Positions 1-9,258 of a stretch of 64,000 nucleotides of DNA are shown here, piece after piece. Numbering within the stretch: position 1 is the stretch's first letter; every line of letters starts with the position of its first letter. The notes under the pieces are model-generated. The model was not told the DNA's origin and made no database searches. It was given only the letters and a program-made list of their open reading frames with translations. A program made the position numbers and the translations under genes. This DNA comes from Ardenticatenaceae bacterium. GTDB taxonomy: Bacteria; Chloroflexota; Anaerolineae; Promineifilales; Promineifilaceae. The DNA lies in assembly GCA_020634415.1 (NCBI GenBank), contig JACKBT010000010.1, forward strand, positions 70,897 to 134,896. The letters are read 5' to 3'.

Positions 1-405
1 ATAACTCCCAAAGCGCTGACCAGATGAACTATCACCAGCCATCAACTTAGCGACCAAGCCCCAATGATTGACTCCACCAAGATGTCGCTCATAAATATAA
101 ACAGCCCCCGCATCTACCCCTCCATCATCATCCTGAGGAGCACCTACAATCAAGGTATCGCCATCAAGGTCAACTGCATAACCAAACAGATCACCACCAG
201 TAGGATTATCAGCGACAAGTTTCACTGTTTCTGTTATCAAAAGTGGCATATTCGCTGTCATTGAAGAACGCTCAAGTCCATTGTAAGCTGCATTTGGATG
301 AGACCCTTGCCCCATTGCTGCAAACAAATAACTCAGAAAGAACAGCGACAAAAAGACAGTTAAACCATTGACAAAAAGCAATTTCACTCGAGAAAACGGG
401 AACAT
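1..405 (-). CDS. FG-GAP repeat surface protein, N-terminal part
   Basis: An open frame runs from ATG at 405 to the window edge with no stop (135 codons visible). Residues 8-31 are hydrophobic and look like a signal peptide or anchor. From residue 56 the sequence reads as a beta-propeller blade: residues 72-90 contain the hallmark FG...GAP pair (GDLFGYAVDLDGDTLIVGAP) followed by an acidic DDD loop, and residues 131-135 (RFGSY) start a second blade. FG-GAP proteins are secreted or surface adhesins and integrin-like propellers. A GAGGG sequence about ten bases upstream supports the start. The region is more AT-rich than what follows. The carboxyl part lies outside the window, so any fused domain is unknown. 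Confidence 0.8.
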   Translation of the reverse strand, partial: MFPFSRVKLLFVNGLTVFLSLFFLSYLFAAMGQGSHPNAAYNGLERSSMTANMPLLITETVKLVADNPTGGDLFGYAVDLDGDTLIVGAPQDDDGGVDAGAVYIYERHLGGVNHWGLVAKLMAGDSSSGQRFGSY

Positions 406-662
406 GGCAAAACCCTCTACATTGTGGTGACAAAACGGCCGTTACCACCACACAGATCTCAACCATCACAATTAAATTTACCAATCCAGGACAACACATT
501 GACCCAACCAACACCAAACACAATCAACCATCATATAGCCAACCTCCCAGACTACAACAAACCATGTATAAGCACCCAGAGTGTACTGTAGATAAATATG
601 CTTGGTCAACCTTGCCGAGACTGCTAGACTTAGCCCACCTTATGGCAACAAGTAGGTTACAG

Positions 663-1757
663 ATGAAGATTTTACATGTTTACAAAGATTACTACCCCAT
701 CTTAGGCGGCATCGAAAACCATATAAAAACCCTGGCCGAAGCCCAAACGGCCGTCAACCACCACGTCACCATCCTCGTCACCAACCCCGGCGGGCAGCTC
801 GACTACCAACAGATCAACGGCGTACACGTCTGGCGCGTCAGCCGCCTCGCCACCATCGCTTCCACACCACTCAGCCTATCCCTGCCCCTCAAACTGCGCC
901 AATTACAGCCCGACATCACCCATCTCCATTTTCCCTACCCCATCGGCGAAGTCAGCCAATGGCTTTTAGGACGCAAACGGCCGTATGTCATCACCTACCA
1001 CAGCGACATCGTCAAACAACAAACCATCCTGCGCTTCTATCGGCCACTCATGCAAAAGGTATTACACAACGCCGCCCGCATCCTGCCCACCAGCCAAAAT
1101 TACATACAATCCTCAGACGCATTACGGCCGTTAGCCGCCAAATGCACCGTCGTCCCCCTCTCCGTCCAAACCAGCCTCTTCGCCAACGTCACCCCCCTCA
1201 TCCCCCCCACCACCCTCCCCACCCTCCTCTTCATAGGCCGGCATCGCTACTACAAAGGCATCGGCGACCTCATCCAGGCCATGACCCACCTACAAGCCCG
1301 GCTGCTCATTGGCGGCGATGGCCCCATGCGGGCCGAATGGCAGCAGCTTGCCCAAACCTTAGGTGTCAGCAACCGCGTACAATTCGTCGGGCAAGTAAGC
1401 GACGAAGAGTTACCCCGCCTCTACGCCAGTGCCGACATCTTCATTTTGCCCGCCAATGCCCGCTCCGAAGCCTTTGGCAAAGTCTTGCTAGAAGCAATGG
1501 CCGCTGGCTTACCCTGCATCACCACCGAAGTCGGCACAGGCACCTCCTTTGTCGTGCAAAATGGCATCTCCGGCCTCGTCGTCCCCCCACGCCAGCCAGA
1601 ACAATTAGCCCAGGCCATCCAAACCCTGCTGGCCGATCCCGATTTACGGCAGCGCATGGGGCAAGCCGGCCGCAAGCGCGTTCAGCACGAATTCACAGTA
1701 GAAAAGATGGTAGCGAGGGTAACGGCCGTCTACGAATCCATAATCAACAACCAATGA
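663..1757 (+). CDS. Glycosyltransferase family 4 (GT-B fold)
   Basis: A 364-residue retaining glycosyltransferase of the GT4 type. The N-terminus MKILHVYKDYYPILGGIENH is the usual acceptor-domain start with the GG loop. Residues around 250-262 hold GGDGPMRAEW, and the C-terminal half carries the donor-binding E-x7-E region in SEAFGKVLLEAMAAGLPC followed by GISGLVVPP. The longer frame from 564 adds 33 residues with no family match, so ATG at 663 is preferred (642 is also possible). It is followed by the O-antigen-ligase fusion and a WecA/TagO-like transferase, so it probably builds a surface glycan. Sugar donor and acceptor cannot be told from sequence. Confidence 0.88.
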   Translation: MKILHVYKDYYPILGGIENHIKTLAEAQTAVNHHVTILVTNPGGQLDYQQINGVHVWRVSRLATIASTPLSLSLPLKLRQLQPDITHLHFPYPIGEVSQWLLGRKRPYVITYHSDIVKQQTILRFYRPLMQKVLHNAARILPTSQNYIQSSDALRPLAAKCTVVPLSVQTSLFANVTPLIPPTTLPTLLFIGRHRYYKGIGDLIQAMTHLQARLLIGGDGPMRAEWQQLAQTLGVSNRVQFVGQVSDEELPRLYASADIFILPANARSEAFGKVLLEAMAAGLPCITTEVGTGTSFVVQNGISGLVVPPRQPEQLAQAIQTLLADPDLRQRMGQAGRKRVQHEFTVEKMVARVTAVYESIINNQ

Positions 1758-1873
1758 CCCCAAAATCCCTTAACCCGTTTGCCCTATTTTCTCATTGCGA
1801 TAAGATCACCCCCTAGGCAGAGCAGACACCACGGTGTTCTGCTGTCAGAAAACCACCTGGAAGAGAGTTCTAT

Positions 1874-4800
1874 ATGACTTCAAAATTGGCTCGTTGGTGT
1901 GATGGCTTAATGGAAGCTGGTTGGCTAGCCGCCGTCATTGCCATCCCCCTATTTTTCAACATCCATTCCGATCGCGTATTTGAACCCGACAAACTGACCC
2001 TGCTGCGCTCCATCGCCGTCCTGATGAGCGCCGCCTGGCTCGTTAAATTCATAGACCTGCAAGGCTGGCAGCAATGGTCATCGCTCCATCCCCGCAACGA
2101 GGAAAGCATCTGGCGCAAACCCTTCGTCTTGCCCGTCTTTCTCCTGGTCATCACCTACCTCATCTCCAACATCTTCTCAGTAACCCCCACCGTCAGTTGG
2201 GCCGGCTCCTACCAACGTCTGCAAGGCACATACACCACCCTGTCCTACATCGTCATCTTTGGCATCATGATCCACACCATGCGCACACGCGCACAAGTGA
2301 GCCGAGTAGTAACGGCCGTCATCATCACCAGCATCCCCGTCGCCTTCTACGGCCTCCTACAGCACTTCGAGCTAGACCCCCTGCCCTGGGGCGGCAACAC
2401 CGCCAAACGCATCGCCGGGCACATGGGCAACGCCATCTTCATCGCCGCCTACCTCATCATGGCCGTCCCCCTCACCATCTCCCGCATCATAGATGCCTTC
2501 ACCAGCATCCTGGGCGACGAAGAACTTTCCTACGCCGACGTCATTCGCTCCTCCATCTACATCTTCGTCGTCGCCATTCAGCTCATCGCCATCTACTGGT
2601 CTGGCAGTCGTGGCCCCTGGCTCGGTCTAGCCGCCGCCGCCTTCGCCTTCATCCTCATCGTCCTCGTCACCCTCCGTAACGCCTCAGAGGAAACGGGGCG
2701 CTTCCGCCTATTAGAGGTCGGCAAAGCCCTCCTTATGGTCGTCGTTGGCGGTGTGGCCGCCTATTATCTCGTCTCGGTGATTATTACGGCCGTTATCAAC
2801 AGCGGCCGTTTACAATCACTGGCTGGCCCCATGACCTCCTTCGTCTCCTTCGGTGCAGCCGTTGGCCTGCTCGTCGTCGCCGTCTTCGTCATGATCGCCG
2901 CCCGGCGCGGCTGGCGTTGGCTCTGGTTCTCCTGGCTGCTGTTAGCCGTCGTCGTCGGCGGCTGGCTGGTGGCCTTCAACTTTGCCCAACCCCTCAATGA
3001 ACAAATGGGGGATGTCCCCGTAGTCGGCGATATCGCCAGTGCCTTAGTCGAGTGGCAAGAACTGCCCACCATCGGCCGTTTAGGCCGAATCCTGGAATCC
3101 GATGGCGGCACAGGCCGGGTACGTGTGCTCATCTGGGCCGGCACACTGGAACTCATCGGCATCCACGAACCCATCCAATTTCCTGATGGCGAAGTAGACC
3201 GCTTTAACTTTTTACGGCCGTTATTCGGTTACGGCCCCGAATCCATGTACGTCGCCTACAACAGCTTCTACCAACCCCAACTCGCCACCATCGAAGCCCG
3301 CAACGCCTCCCCCGACCGCTCCCATAACGAAACCTTTGATGCCCTCGTCATCACCGGGGCCGTCGGCTTCATCGTCTGGCAAGCCCTCTACCTGAGCGTG
3401 TTCTATTACGGCTTCCGCTGGCTGGGCGTTGTCCGCTCTAAACGAGATCGCAACATCCTGGTAGCCCTCTGGATTTTGGGCGCAGTAGCCGCCACCATCG
3501 GTCTCACCTCTGTGTTAGGCATGGAATTTCTCGGCGTTGCCATACCCTTCGGCAGCATCTTGGGCCTCATCCTTTACCTCATCTACTACGCCCTCTTCGC
3601 CCAGACCAACACCGACGAAAACCGCGATCCATTCGAGATAGATCGCCTACTGATGATTGGCCTGGTAACGGCCGTTCTCGCCCACTACGTCGAAATCCAC
3701 TTCGGCATCGCCATTGCCGCCACCCGCACCCACTTCTTCGTCTACATCGGCCTCATGTTCCTCGTCGGCTACCTCCTGCCTCACCTCAAAACCCAAGAAG
3801 AAGAAGCCACCTCACTGCGCCAAAAACGCGAAATAGCCGTCATCGGCGAACTCGGTGCCTGGCAAGTGATATTGGCCCACGCCTTCATGCTGGCCCTCAT
3901 CATCGGCATCTTAGGCTTTGAATACGTCACCTACAGCTTACCACCCGGCAAACAAATCACCACCGCCGCCGACCTGACCGCCGGCGAAATCTTCTACCAA
4001 TCCTTCTTCATCAACCCCCGCCAGGATTTTGCCGAACGGCCGTTTCTCTTTGTCATGATCATCCTCACCTGGGGACTAGGCATCTTCATCTCCCTCAGCG
4101 AAATGGTCAAAAACAACGAGATACAGTTCTCCCTCATCTCCGCCAAACTGGCCGCAGATCGCCGCCAACTTGTCAGCGGCATCTTGGCCACCTTCGCCGT
4201 CGTCGCCGTCGGCTTGCGCTTTCTCCTGCCCCTTCCCGCCGAACCCGGCTCAAACTGGTTATTGGGCCGCAGTCTGCTGCTGGCCTGGGCCGCTCTGTGC
4301 CTCATCGCCGCCGTACTCCTATTCCAACAGCGGGAATCGGGGCGGACTTTTGCGGGGATAACGGCCGTTATCGGCCTCACGTTCGCCCTACCCGTCCTCG
4401 TCGCTGGCAATATCTGGTTCAGTCTCATCCTCGCCGCCGTCTGCGGCACCCTCCTCTACTTACTCTGGGAAAAATCATGGGGAGACTCCTTAGGAGCCAT
4501 TCTGGCCTTCGCCGTCGCCTCCCTCTCCATTGGTCTATTCATGGGCTACATGCAAGCCACCGCCCTGCGCAGTTCCATTCTATTCAGCCCCCCCAACCTC
4601 GAAGCCGGCCCCGCCCTCGAAGTAGCACGAGCCAACGAATCGGCGGGCTTCCTCACCCTCTTTTACCTCTTCGTCATCAGCATCATCTTCATCACCGCCT
4701 TCACCCTCGTGCGCACCGCCGGGCGCAGCACCCGCCGTGAAGCATTCGGCACAACCCCCGCCTTAATCGGGCTTGTCGTCCTGTTAGGCCTCAGCTTCTT

Positions 4801-6319
4801 CGCCATCAGCCGCACCAACATGCGCATCATCCAGGCCGACATCATCTACAAACGCGCCAAACCCTTCGACCAGGCTGGTTCCCGCGCCAATCAACCCCCA
4901 GAAACCCGCCTGAGCAATTGGAACACCGCCATCGCCATCTACGAAGACGCACTGGAAAAAGCCCCATTAGAAGACTTCTACTACCTCTTCATCGGCCGGG
5001 CTTACCTCGAATTGGCCTCCATCACCCCCGACCCCACCGTACAGGTACAAACCTTACAAAAGGCTGACACCGCTCTCAAACGCGCCCAAGACATCAACCC
5101 CCTCAACACCGATCACACCGCCAACTTAGCCCGTCTCAACACACGCTGGATTCAGCTTGTACCCAGCGAAAGAGACCTGCGCTATGACAATGCCCTCACC
5201 TACTACGACGAGGCCCTGGGACTCAGCCCCCAAAACTCCGTTATTCGCAATGAAAAAGCCGGTCTCGTTCTGCAAGTTGGGCAAGCTTGCCCTCAGGCCA
5301 TAGATATTTTGCAGGAATCCCTGGACGTTGACCCCTACTACGAAGCCACCTATGTCCAGCTTGCCAGCACCCTAACCAACTGTGCCAGCGAAGTAACCGA
5401 ATCCGAGCAGCAAAACTATCTCAACCTATCCGCAGATTCGCTGCAAGAAGCGGTGACCATTGACGACCGCAATCCCCGCGTCTGGTTCCGGTTGGGGCAA
5501 ACCCGCTTCTCATTACAACAGTATGAATTAGCCATTGAAGCCTATGAAGAAGCCAAAGCCCGCAACTCTGGCCGTAACCGCATAGACCCCTGGCAGATTG
5601 ATTACTCCATTGCCCTGTCCTATCAAGGCTTGGATGACCGAGACATGGCAATTGAATTTGCCCAACAAGCCCTTACCAATGCCCCCGCAGGCCAGGCCGG
5701 ACAGATTCAATTCCTCATTGATCAGCTTTCGGGCAACTTGCAGGAAGGGGATGAGTCGCAGTTGTTTACAGATGAACGGCCGTTAGCCGCCATCCCTCCC
5801 CTCGAACGCAACAACTTCTACACCGAATACCCCCCCTTCGTCATCGAAACAGGCCAGCGGTATGATGCCATCATCACCACCAACAAAGGCGAAATGCGCT
5901 TCCGCCTCTTCACCGGGCAAACCCCCCTCACCGTCAACAACTTCGCCTACCTCGCCAGCCAGGGCTTCTACGATGGCACCATCTTCCATCGCGTCATCGC
6001 CGACTTCATGGCCCAGGCAGGCGATCCCAGCGGCACAGGCACAGGCGGTCCCGGCTACCAATTCCAAGACGAAATCTCCGAGCGCACCTTCGATTCACGC
6101 GGCTTCCTGGCCATGGCCAACGCTGGCCCCAACACCAACGGCAGCCAATTCTTCATTACCTTTGTGCCCACACCCCATCTCAACGGCCAACACACCATTT
6201 TTGGCCGTCTCATCGAGGGCGATGATGTTCTCAGCTCCCTCCAACTGCGCGATCCCAGCGATCCCAGTGCCCCCGCCGACGTAATCGAGCGCATAGACAT
6301 CATCAAAGTCGAAGAGTAA
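1874..6319 (+). CDS. O-antigen ligase-like membrane protein fused to TPRs and a cyclophilin domain
   Basis: A 1481-residue protein. Residues 1 to about 560 are a polytopic membrane domain with the O-antigen ligase/polymerase signature, including [10 protein letters not shown] near 245 and [11 protein letters not shown] near 480, which matches the RxHNE-type loop of the Wzy_C/WaaL family. A second membrane block spans about 580-985. Residues about 1000-1290 are tetratricopeptide repeats. Residues 1329-1481 form a complete cyclophilin peptidyl-prolyl isomerase domain with [27 protein letters not shown] and [11 protein letters not shown], keeping the catalytic Arg and the Phe/Met/Gln set. The RBS GGAAGAGAG precedes ATG 1874. 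The membrane part would polymerise or ligate glycans; a fused PPIase is unusual. No frameshift is visible at the junction. Confidence 0.87.
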   Translation: MTSKLARWCDGLMEAGWLAAVIAIPLFFNIHSDRVFEPDKLTLLRSIAVLMSAAWLVKFIDLQGWQQWSSLHPRNEESIWRKPFVLPVFLLVITYLISNIFSVTPTVSWAGSYQRLQGTYTTLSYIVIFGIMIHTMRTRAQVSRVVTAVIITSIPVAFYGLLQHFELDPLPWGGNTAKRIAGHMGNAIFIAAYLIMAVPLTISRIIDAFTSILGDEELSYADVIRSSIYIFVVAIQLIAIYWSGSRGPWLGLAAAAFAFILIVLVTLRNASEETGRFRLLEVGKALLMVVVGGVAAYYLVSVIITAVINSGRLQSLAGPMTSFVSFGAAVGLLVVAVFVMIAARRGWRWLWFSWLLLAVVVGGWLVAFNFAQPLNEQMGDVPVVGDIASALVEWQELPTIGRLGRILESDGGTGRVRVLIWAGTLELIGIHEPIQFPDGEVDRFNFLRPLFGYGPESMYVAYNSFYQPQLATIEARNASPDRSHNETFDALVITGAVGFIVWQALYLSVFYYGFRWLGVVRSKRDRNILVALWILGAVAATIGLTSVLGMEFLGVAIPFGSILGLILYLIYYALFAQTNTDENRDPFEIDRLLMIGLVTAVLAHYVEIHFGIAIAATRTHFFVYIGLMFLVGYLLPHLKTQEEEATSLRQKREIAVIGELGAWQVILAHAFMLALIIGILGFEYVTYSLPPGKQITTAADLTAGEIFYQSFFINPRQDFAERPFLFVMIILTWGLGIFISLSEMVKNNEIQFSLISAKLAADRRQLVSGILATFAVVAVGLRFLLPLPAEPGSNWLLGRSLLLAWAALCLIAAVLLFQQRESGRTFAGITAVIGLTFALPVLVAGNIWFSLILAAVCGTLLYLLWEKSWGDSLGAILAFAVASLSIGLFMGYMQATALRSSILFSPPNLEAGPALEVARANESAGFLTLFYLFVISIIFITAFTLVRTAGRSTRREAFGTTPALIGLVVLLGLSFFAISRTNMRIIQADIIYKRAKPFDQAGSRANQPPETRLSNWNTAIAIYEDALEKAPLEDFYYLFIGRAYLELASITPDPTVQVQTLQKADTALKRAQDINPLNTDHTANLARLNTRWIQLVPSERDLRYDNALTYYDEALGLSPQNSVIRNEKAGLVLQVGQACPQAIDILQESLDVDPYYEATYVQLASTLTNCASEVTESEQQNYLNLSADSLQEAVTIDDRNPRVWFRLGQTRFSLQQYELAIEAYEEAKARNSGRNRIDPWQIDYSIALSYQGLDDRDMAIEFAQQALTNAPAGQAGQIQFLIDQLSGNLQEGDESQLFTDERPLAAIPPLERNNFYTEYPPFVIETGQRYDAIITTNKGEMRFRLFTGQTPLTVNNFAYLASQGFYDGTIFHRVIADFMAQAGDPSGTGTGGPGYQFQDEISERTFDSRGFLAMANAGPNTNGSQFFITFVPTPHLNGQHTIFGRLIEGDDVLSSLQLRDPSDPSAPADVIERIDIIKVEE

Positions 6320-6331
6320 AGCACACAGCAC

Positions 6332-6356
6332 GTGGGGTGAACAAGTCTCACCCCAC
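6332..6356 (+). terminator. Hairpin between the ligase fusion and the WecA-like gene
   Basis: A perfect 9-bp stem GTGGGGTGA / TCACCCCAC with a 7-nt loop, beginning 12 nt after the previous stop. Its last base directly touches the first possible ATG of the next gene (6357). There is no T-run, so it may act on translation or RNA stability rather than termination. Confidence 0.55.
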
Positions 6357-7382
6357 ATGCTGCGCTCAACGCCAATGCGCACATTCCCCATCATCTTCCT
6401 CCTGGCCCTCACCATCACCGGTTTCAGCACCCCCTGGGTACGCCGCGCGGCCATCGCCCTGGGTTTTGTAGATGAACCCGCCCGCCGCAAACTCCACAGC
6501 ACCCCCATGCCCCTCATGGGCGGGGTGGCTATTGTGGCTGGGTTTGCCATTGCCCTGCTTTTCTTTTATGGCTCACTGCCCCGCACCGTAACGGCCGTTC
6601 TCCTCGCCAGCATCACCATCGCCCTCATCGGCCTTTTAGACGACCGCTACGACCTCCCCGCCTGGCTCAAATTCACCGCCGAATTCGGCGTCGTCGGCCT
6701 CCTCCTCGCCTTCGACATCGGTGTCAAACTACCCCTGCCCGCCATCGTCAACTACCTCATCACCTTCATCTGGATCGTCGGCATCACCAACGCCATCAAC
6801 TTCCTGGACAACATGGACGGCCTCAGTGCCGGCCTCAGCGCCGTTTCCGCCGCCTTCATCCTCCTGCTCGGCTCCACAGGTGGACAATTTCTCGTTTCTA
6901 CGCTCGCCGCCGCCATCTTAGGCTCCTGCCTGGGCTTCCTGCGCTACAACTTCAAACCCGCCAAAATCTTCATGGGCGATGTCGGTGCGCTTTTTCTAGG
7001 TTTTCTACTGGCCGTCATCGGCCTGCAACTCCGTTTCCCCGAAAACCGCAGCATCATCACCTGGATGGTTCCCGTCTTCATCATGGGCGTGCCCATCTTC
7101 GACATGAGCCTCGTCGTCTTCTCCCGCCTCCGACGCGGCCTCAACCCCATGACCACACCCGGCAAAGACCACATCAGCCATCGCCTGGTAGATTTAGGCT
7201 TTAGCCAGCGCGAAGCCGTTCTCATCCTCTATCTGCTGGCAGGCATGTTGGGCATGATGGGTCTCTTCATCTCCGAAGCCAATGCCATCGAAGCCTATAC
7301 CCTGGGCACACTTGTTTTTCTCTTCGCCATCTATGCCATCTGGTGGCTCGAAAAACAACGTGAAGGCCGCGCTAAAACGTAA
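6357..7382 (+). CDS. WecA/TagO-family undecaprenyl-phosphate sugar-1-phosphate transferase
   Basis: A polytopic 341-residue protein of the MraY/WecA family, which transfers a phosphosugar (commonly GlcNAc-1-P) from UDP-sugar to undecaprenyl phosphate at the inner membrane and so starts glycan assembly. Diagnostic motifs are present in order: LLDDRYDLP, NFLDNMDGLSAG with the Mg-binding Asp pair, RYNFKPAKIFMGDVGALFLG, and GKDHISHRL. Start is either ATG 6357, abutting the hairpin, or ATG 6375 (MRTFPIIF); neither has a strong RBS. Following the GT4 and O-antigen-ligase genes on the same strand, it completes a surface-polysaccharide set. Confidence 0.9.
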   Translation: MLRSTPMRTFPIIFLLALTITGFSTPWVRRAAIALGFVDEPARRKLHSTPMPLMGGVAIVAGFAIALLFFYGSLPRTVTAVLLASITIALIGLLDDRYDLPAWLKFTAEFGVVGLLLAFDIGVKLPLPAIVNYLITFIWIVGITNAINFLDNMDGLSAGLSAVSAAFILLLGSTGGQFLVSTLAAAILGSCLGFLRYNFKPAKIFMGDVGALFLGFLLAVIGLQLRFPENRSIITWMVPVFIMGVPIFDMSLVVFSRLRRGLNPMTTPGKDHISHRLVDLGFSQREAVLILYLLAGMLGMMGLFISEANAIEAYTLGTLVFLFAIYAIWWLEKQREGRAKT

Positions 7383-7410
7383 AACAAACTTTACGTTTTC
7401 CGTTTTACGT
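7377..7410 (+). repeat. Tandem-unit hairpin (CGTAAAA type)
   Basis: A 9-bp stem ACGTAAAAC / GTTTTACGT that overlaps the stop codon of the WecA-like gene and fills most of the gap to the next ATG at 7447. Built of CGTAAAA/TTTTACG units like the larger copy at 26086-26143. Confidence 0.6.
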
Positions 7411-7446
7411 CTATAATCATGACGCAACGCATCAGAGGAAAGGCAC

Positions 7447-7998
7447 ATGGTCATTATCAAACGCTACCCCAACCGCAAACTCTACGATTCCGAAGCCAAA
7501 AAATATATTACCCTGGAAGGCATTGCCGAATTGATTCGTACCGGTCAAGAAGTTCAAATTGTTGACCACAGTACAGGAGAGGATTTAACGGCCGTTACCC
7601 TTACCCAAATCATCTTCGAACAAGAAAAAAAGACCGGCGGCTTCCTGCCCCGCTCCGTCCTCACCGGCCTCGTCCAGGCTGGTGGCGACACCCTCGGCAA
7701 CCTGCGCCGCACCCTGGCCTCCCCTCTTGACCTGCTGCGTCATGTAGACGACGAAATCGAAAAACGCATCCAGGCCCTCATCAAACGAGGCGACCTGCCC
7801 GAACAAGAAGGTCACACCCTGCTCAGCAAACTAATCAACAGCCGCACTACCACACCCAGCACCGCCGAAATCGAAGATGTCCTCAACAAACGAGGCGTTC
7901 CCACCCAAAAAGATATTCAAAAACTTTCCGCCCAGCTAGATTCCCTCACAGCTGCGCTAGAAAATCTCAAAATTCCCACAGAATCGGAGTCCGAATAG
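7447..7998 (+). CDS. PhaR-type polyhydroxyalkanoate synthesis regulator
   Basis: A 183-residue protein. The first 60 residues match the PHB/PHA accumulation regulator DNA-binding domain: IIKRYPNRKLYDSEAKKYIT, then DHSTGEDLTAVTLTQIIFEQEK. In known species PhaR binds phasin and PHA promoters and senses polymer granules. The remainder (about 100-183) is polar and helical, ending in a probable coiled coil (SAQLDSLTAALENLK). AGAGGAAAGG lies just before the ATG. No PHA synthase or phasin is in the window, so the target is not shown; in bacteria without PHA this domain occurs as a general regulator. The palindrome at 7589 encodes Thr-Ala-Val within the conserved domain. Confidence 0.8.
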   Translation: MVIIKRYPNRKLYDSEAKKYITLEGIAELIRTGQEVQIVDHSTGEDLTAVTLTQIIFEQEKKTGGFLPRSVLTGLVQAGGDTLGNLRRTLASPLDLLRHVDDEIEKRIQALIKRGDLPEQEGHTLLSKLINSRTTTPSTAEIEDVLNKRGVPTQKDIQKLSAQLDSLTAALENLKIPTESESE

Positions 7999-8003
7999 TC
8001 TTT

Positions 8004-8543
8004 ATGCTCACAATCGCCGGGTCTGCATCCCTATCCTTCCTCTTCCCCGCCGACCGAGTTACAACCTACAACTATTACCGAGATATGAATCGGTTGGTCA
8101 GTCATCTTAAACACATAGAAATTGCCGACACATTTCCAGATTACCAATACCGTCTCTACTTTCACTCCGTCGAATTAGCCACATACCACTTCCACGTCTA
8201 CTGCGACGTGCGCCTCGACTGCCCGCCAGGGTATCACGTCATCCGCATCGTCTCCCTGGAAAACCTGCCCCCCATCGAGTCAACCTCCACCCTCAACAGC
8301 ACCACCGCTCGCGGCTTCTACAGCAGCGAAGCCTTCTTCCACGACCTCGGCAACCAGACCCGCATCGAATACAAACTACGCCTGCAAACCGATCTGCCGC
8401 GCCCCCTGGGCATGAGACTCATGCCCCGCCGCGCCGTCAACGGCATCGCCAAAACCATTACCAACCACCGCATTCAGGAAATCGCCGAACACTTCATCAA
8501 CAGCTCCATCGCCGGGTTCAACAATTATCGCGTGACAGTCTAA
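8004..8543 (+). CDS. SRPBCC-like protein (DUF1997-type), function unknown
   Basis: A 179-residue soluble protein starting 5 nt after the PhaR-like gene, so probably co-transcribed. Alternating strands in the first 110 residues (SASLSFLFPADRVTTYNYYR, YQYRLYFHSVELATYHFHVY) followed by a C-terminal helix give the look of a SRPBCC/START-like helix-grip fold, resembling DUF1997 of cyanobacteria and plants. No catalytic motif is visible. The assignment rests on pattern only, and a ligand cannot be proposed. Confidence 0.55.
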   Translation: MLTIAGSASLSFLFPADRVTTYNYYRDMNRLVSHLKHIEIADTFPDYQYRLYFHSVELATYHFHVYCDVRLDCPPGYHVIRIVSLENLPPIESTSTLNSTTARGFYSSEAFFHDLGNQTRIEYKLRLQTDLPRPLGMRLMPRRAVNGIAKTITNHRIQEIAEHFINSSIAGFNNYRVTV

Positions 8544-8553
8544 GACACCCCCC

Positions 8554-9189
8554 TCACTCCCCTCTCTCCACAGCCTCCAGCCGCAGCAAATCATGCAGCC
8601 GCGAGACCACCATCGCCATCGCCACCTGATTATGCCCCCCATCCGGGATAATCACATCCGCATACCGCTTACTCGGCTCCACAAACTTCAAGTGCATCGG
8701 CCGCACCGTCTCCATATACTGCTGCACCACCGACTCCAAAGAACGGCCGCGTTCCTCCATATCCCGCCATAACCGTCGAATAAAACGCACATCCGCATCC
8801 GTATCCACATAAATCTTAATATCCATCAACTCACGCAGCTTCCGTCGCGTAAAAATCAAAATCCCATCCACCAAAATAATCGGACTCGGCTCCACCAGCA
8901 CCGTGTCCTTCGTGCGGCGATGGCGTGTAAAATCATACACAGGCACAGCCACCGGCCGCCCCTCCTGCAACTGTTTAATGTGCTTTACCAGCAGCTTCGT
9001 CTCCAGCGAATTGGGATGATCATAATTCAACCGCGTCCGCTCCTCATAAGACAGATGCTTCATATCTTTGTAATAAGCATCATGCGGCAAATAGGCAATC
9101 TGCGCCGCCCCCACCGCCTCCAAAACCGCCCGCGCCACCGTCGTCTTACCCGAAGCCGTACCACCAGCCACACCAAACACAATACTCAT
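8554..9189 (-). CDS. udk: Uridine kinase
   Basis: A 211-residue P-loop kinase that phosphorylates uridine/cytidine to UMP/CMP with ATP or GTP in pyrimidine salvage. GVAGGTASGKTTVA near the N-terminus is the Walker A motif. YLPHDAYYKDM and LNYDHPNSLE form the nucleoside-binding region, VPVYDFTRHRR is the family signature, and ILVDGILIF is Walker B. RFIRRLWRDMEERGRS supplies the lid arginines. Length is typical for Udk. It converges with the upstream DUF1997-like gene with only 10 nt between the stops, and its promoter region faces the LuxR gene at 9259. Confidence 0.93.
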   Translation of the reverse strand: MSIVFGVAGGTASGKTTVARAVLEAVGAAQIAYLPHDAYYKDMKHLSYEERTRLNYDHPNSLETKLLVKHIKQLQEGRPVAVPVYDFTRHRRTKDTVLVEPSPIILVDGILIFTRRKLRELMDIKIYVDTDADVRFIRRLWRDMEERGRSLESVVQQYMETVRPMHLKFVEPSKRYADVIIPDGGHNQVAMAMVVSRLHDLLRLEAVERGE

Positions 9190-9247
9190 AAAATACCTCT
9201 CCTTCTTCCGTATGATGATTATCTGAACTATAACCCAAACAACAGGT

Positions 9248-9253
9248 ATAATA
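9248..9253 (+). promoter_or_regulatory. Candidate -10 box of a leaderless LuxR-family gene
   Basis: TATAAT lies 5 nt before GTG 9259, so transcription from it would start at about the first codon. The possible -35 (CTGAAC near 9223) is weak. Confidence 0.4.
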
Positions 9254-9258
9254 AATTC

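Noticed and set aside
5783..6067. Minus-strand Gly/Val-rich frame opposite the cyclophilin domain
   Set aside because: Antisense shadow of the conserved cyclophilin coding sequence.
8920..9258. N-terminal extension of the LuxR regulator antisense to udk
   Set aside because: It is an open-frame shadow of the uridine kinase gene; family alignment begins at GTG 9259.
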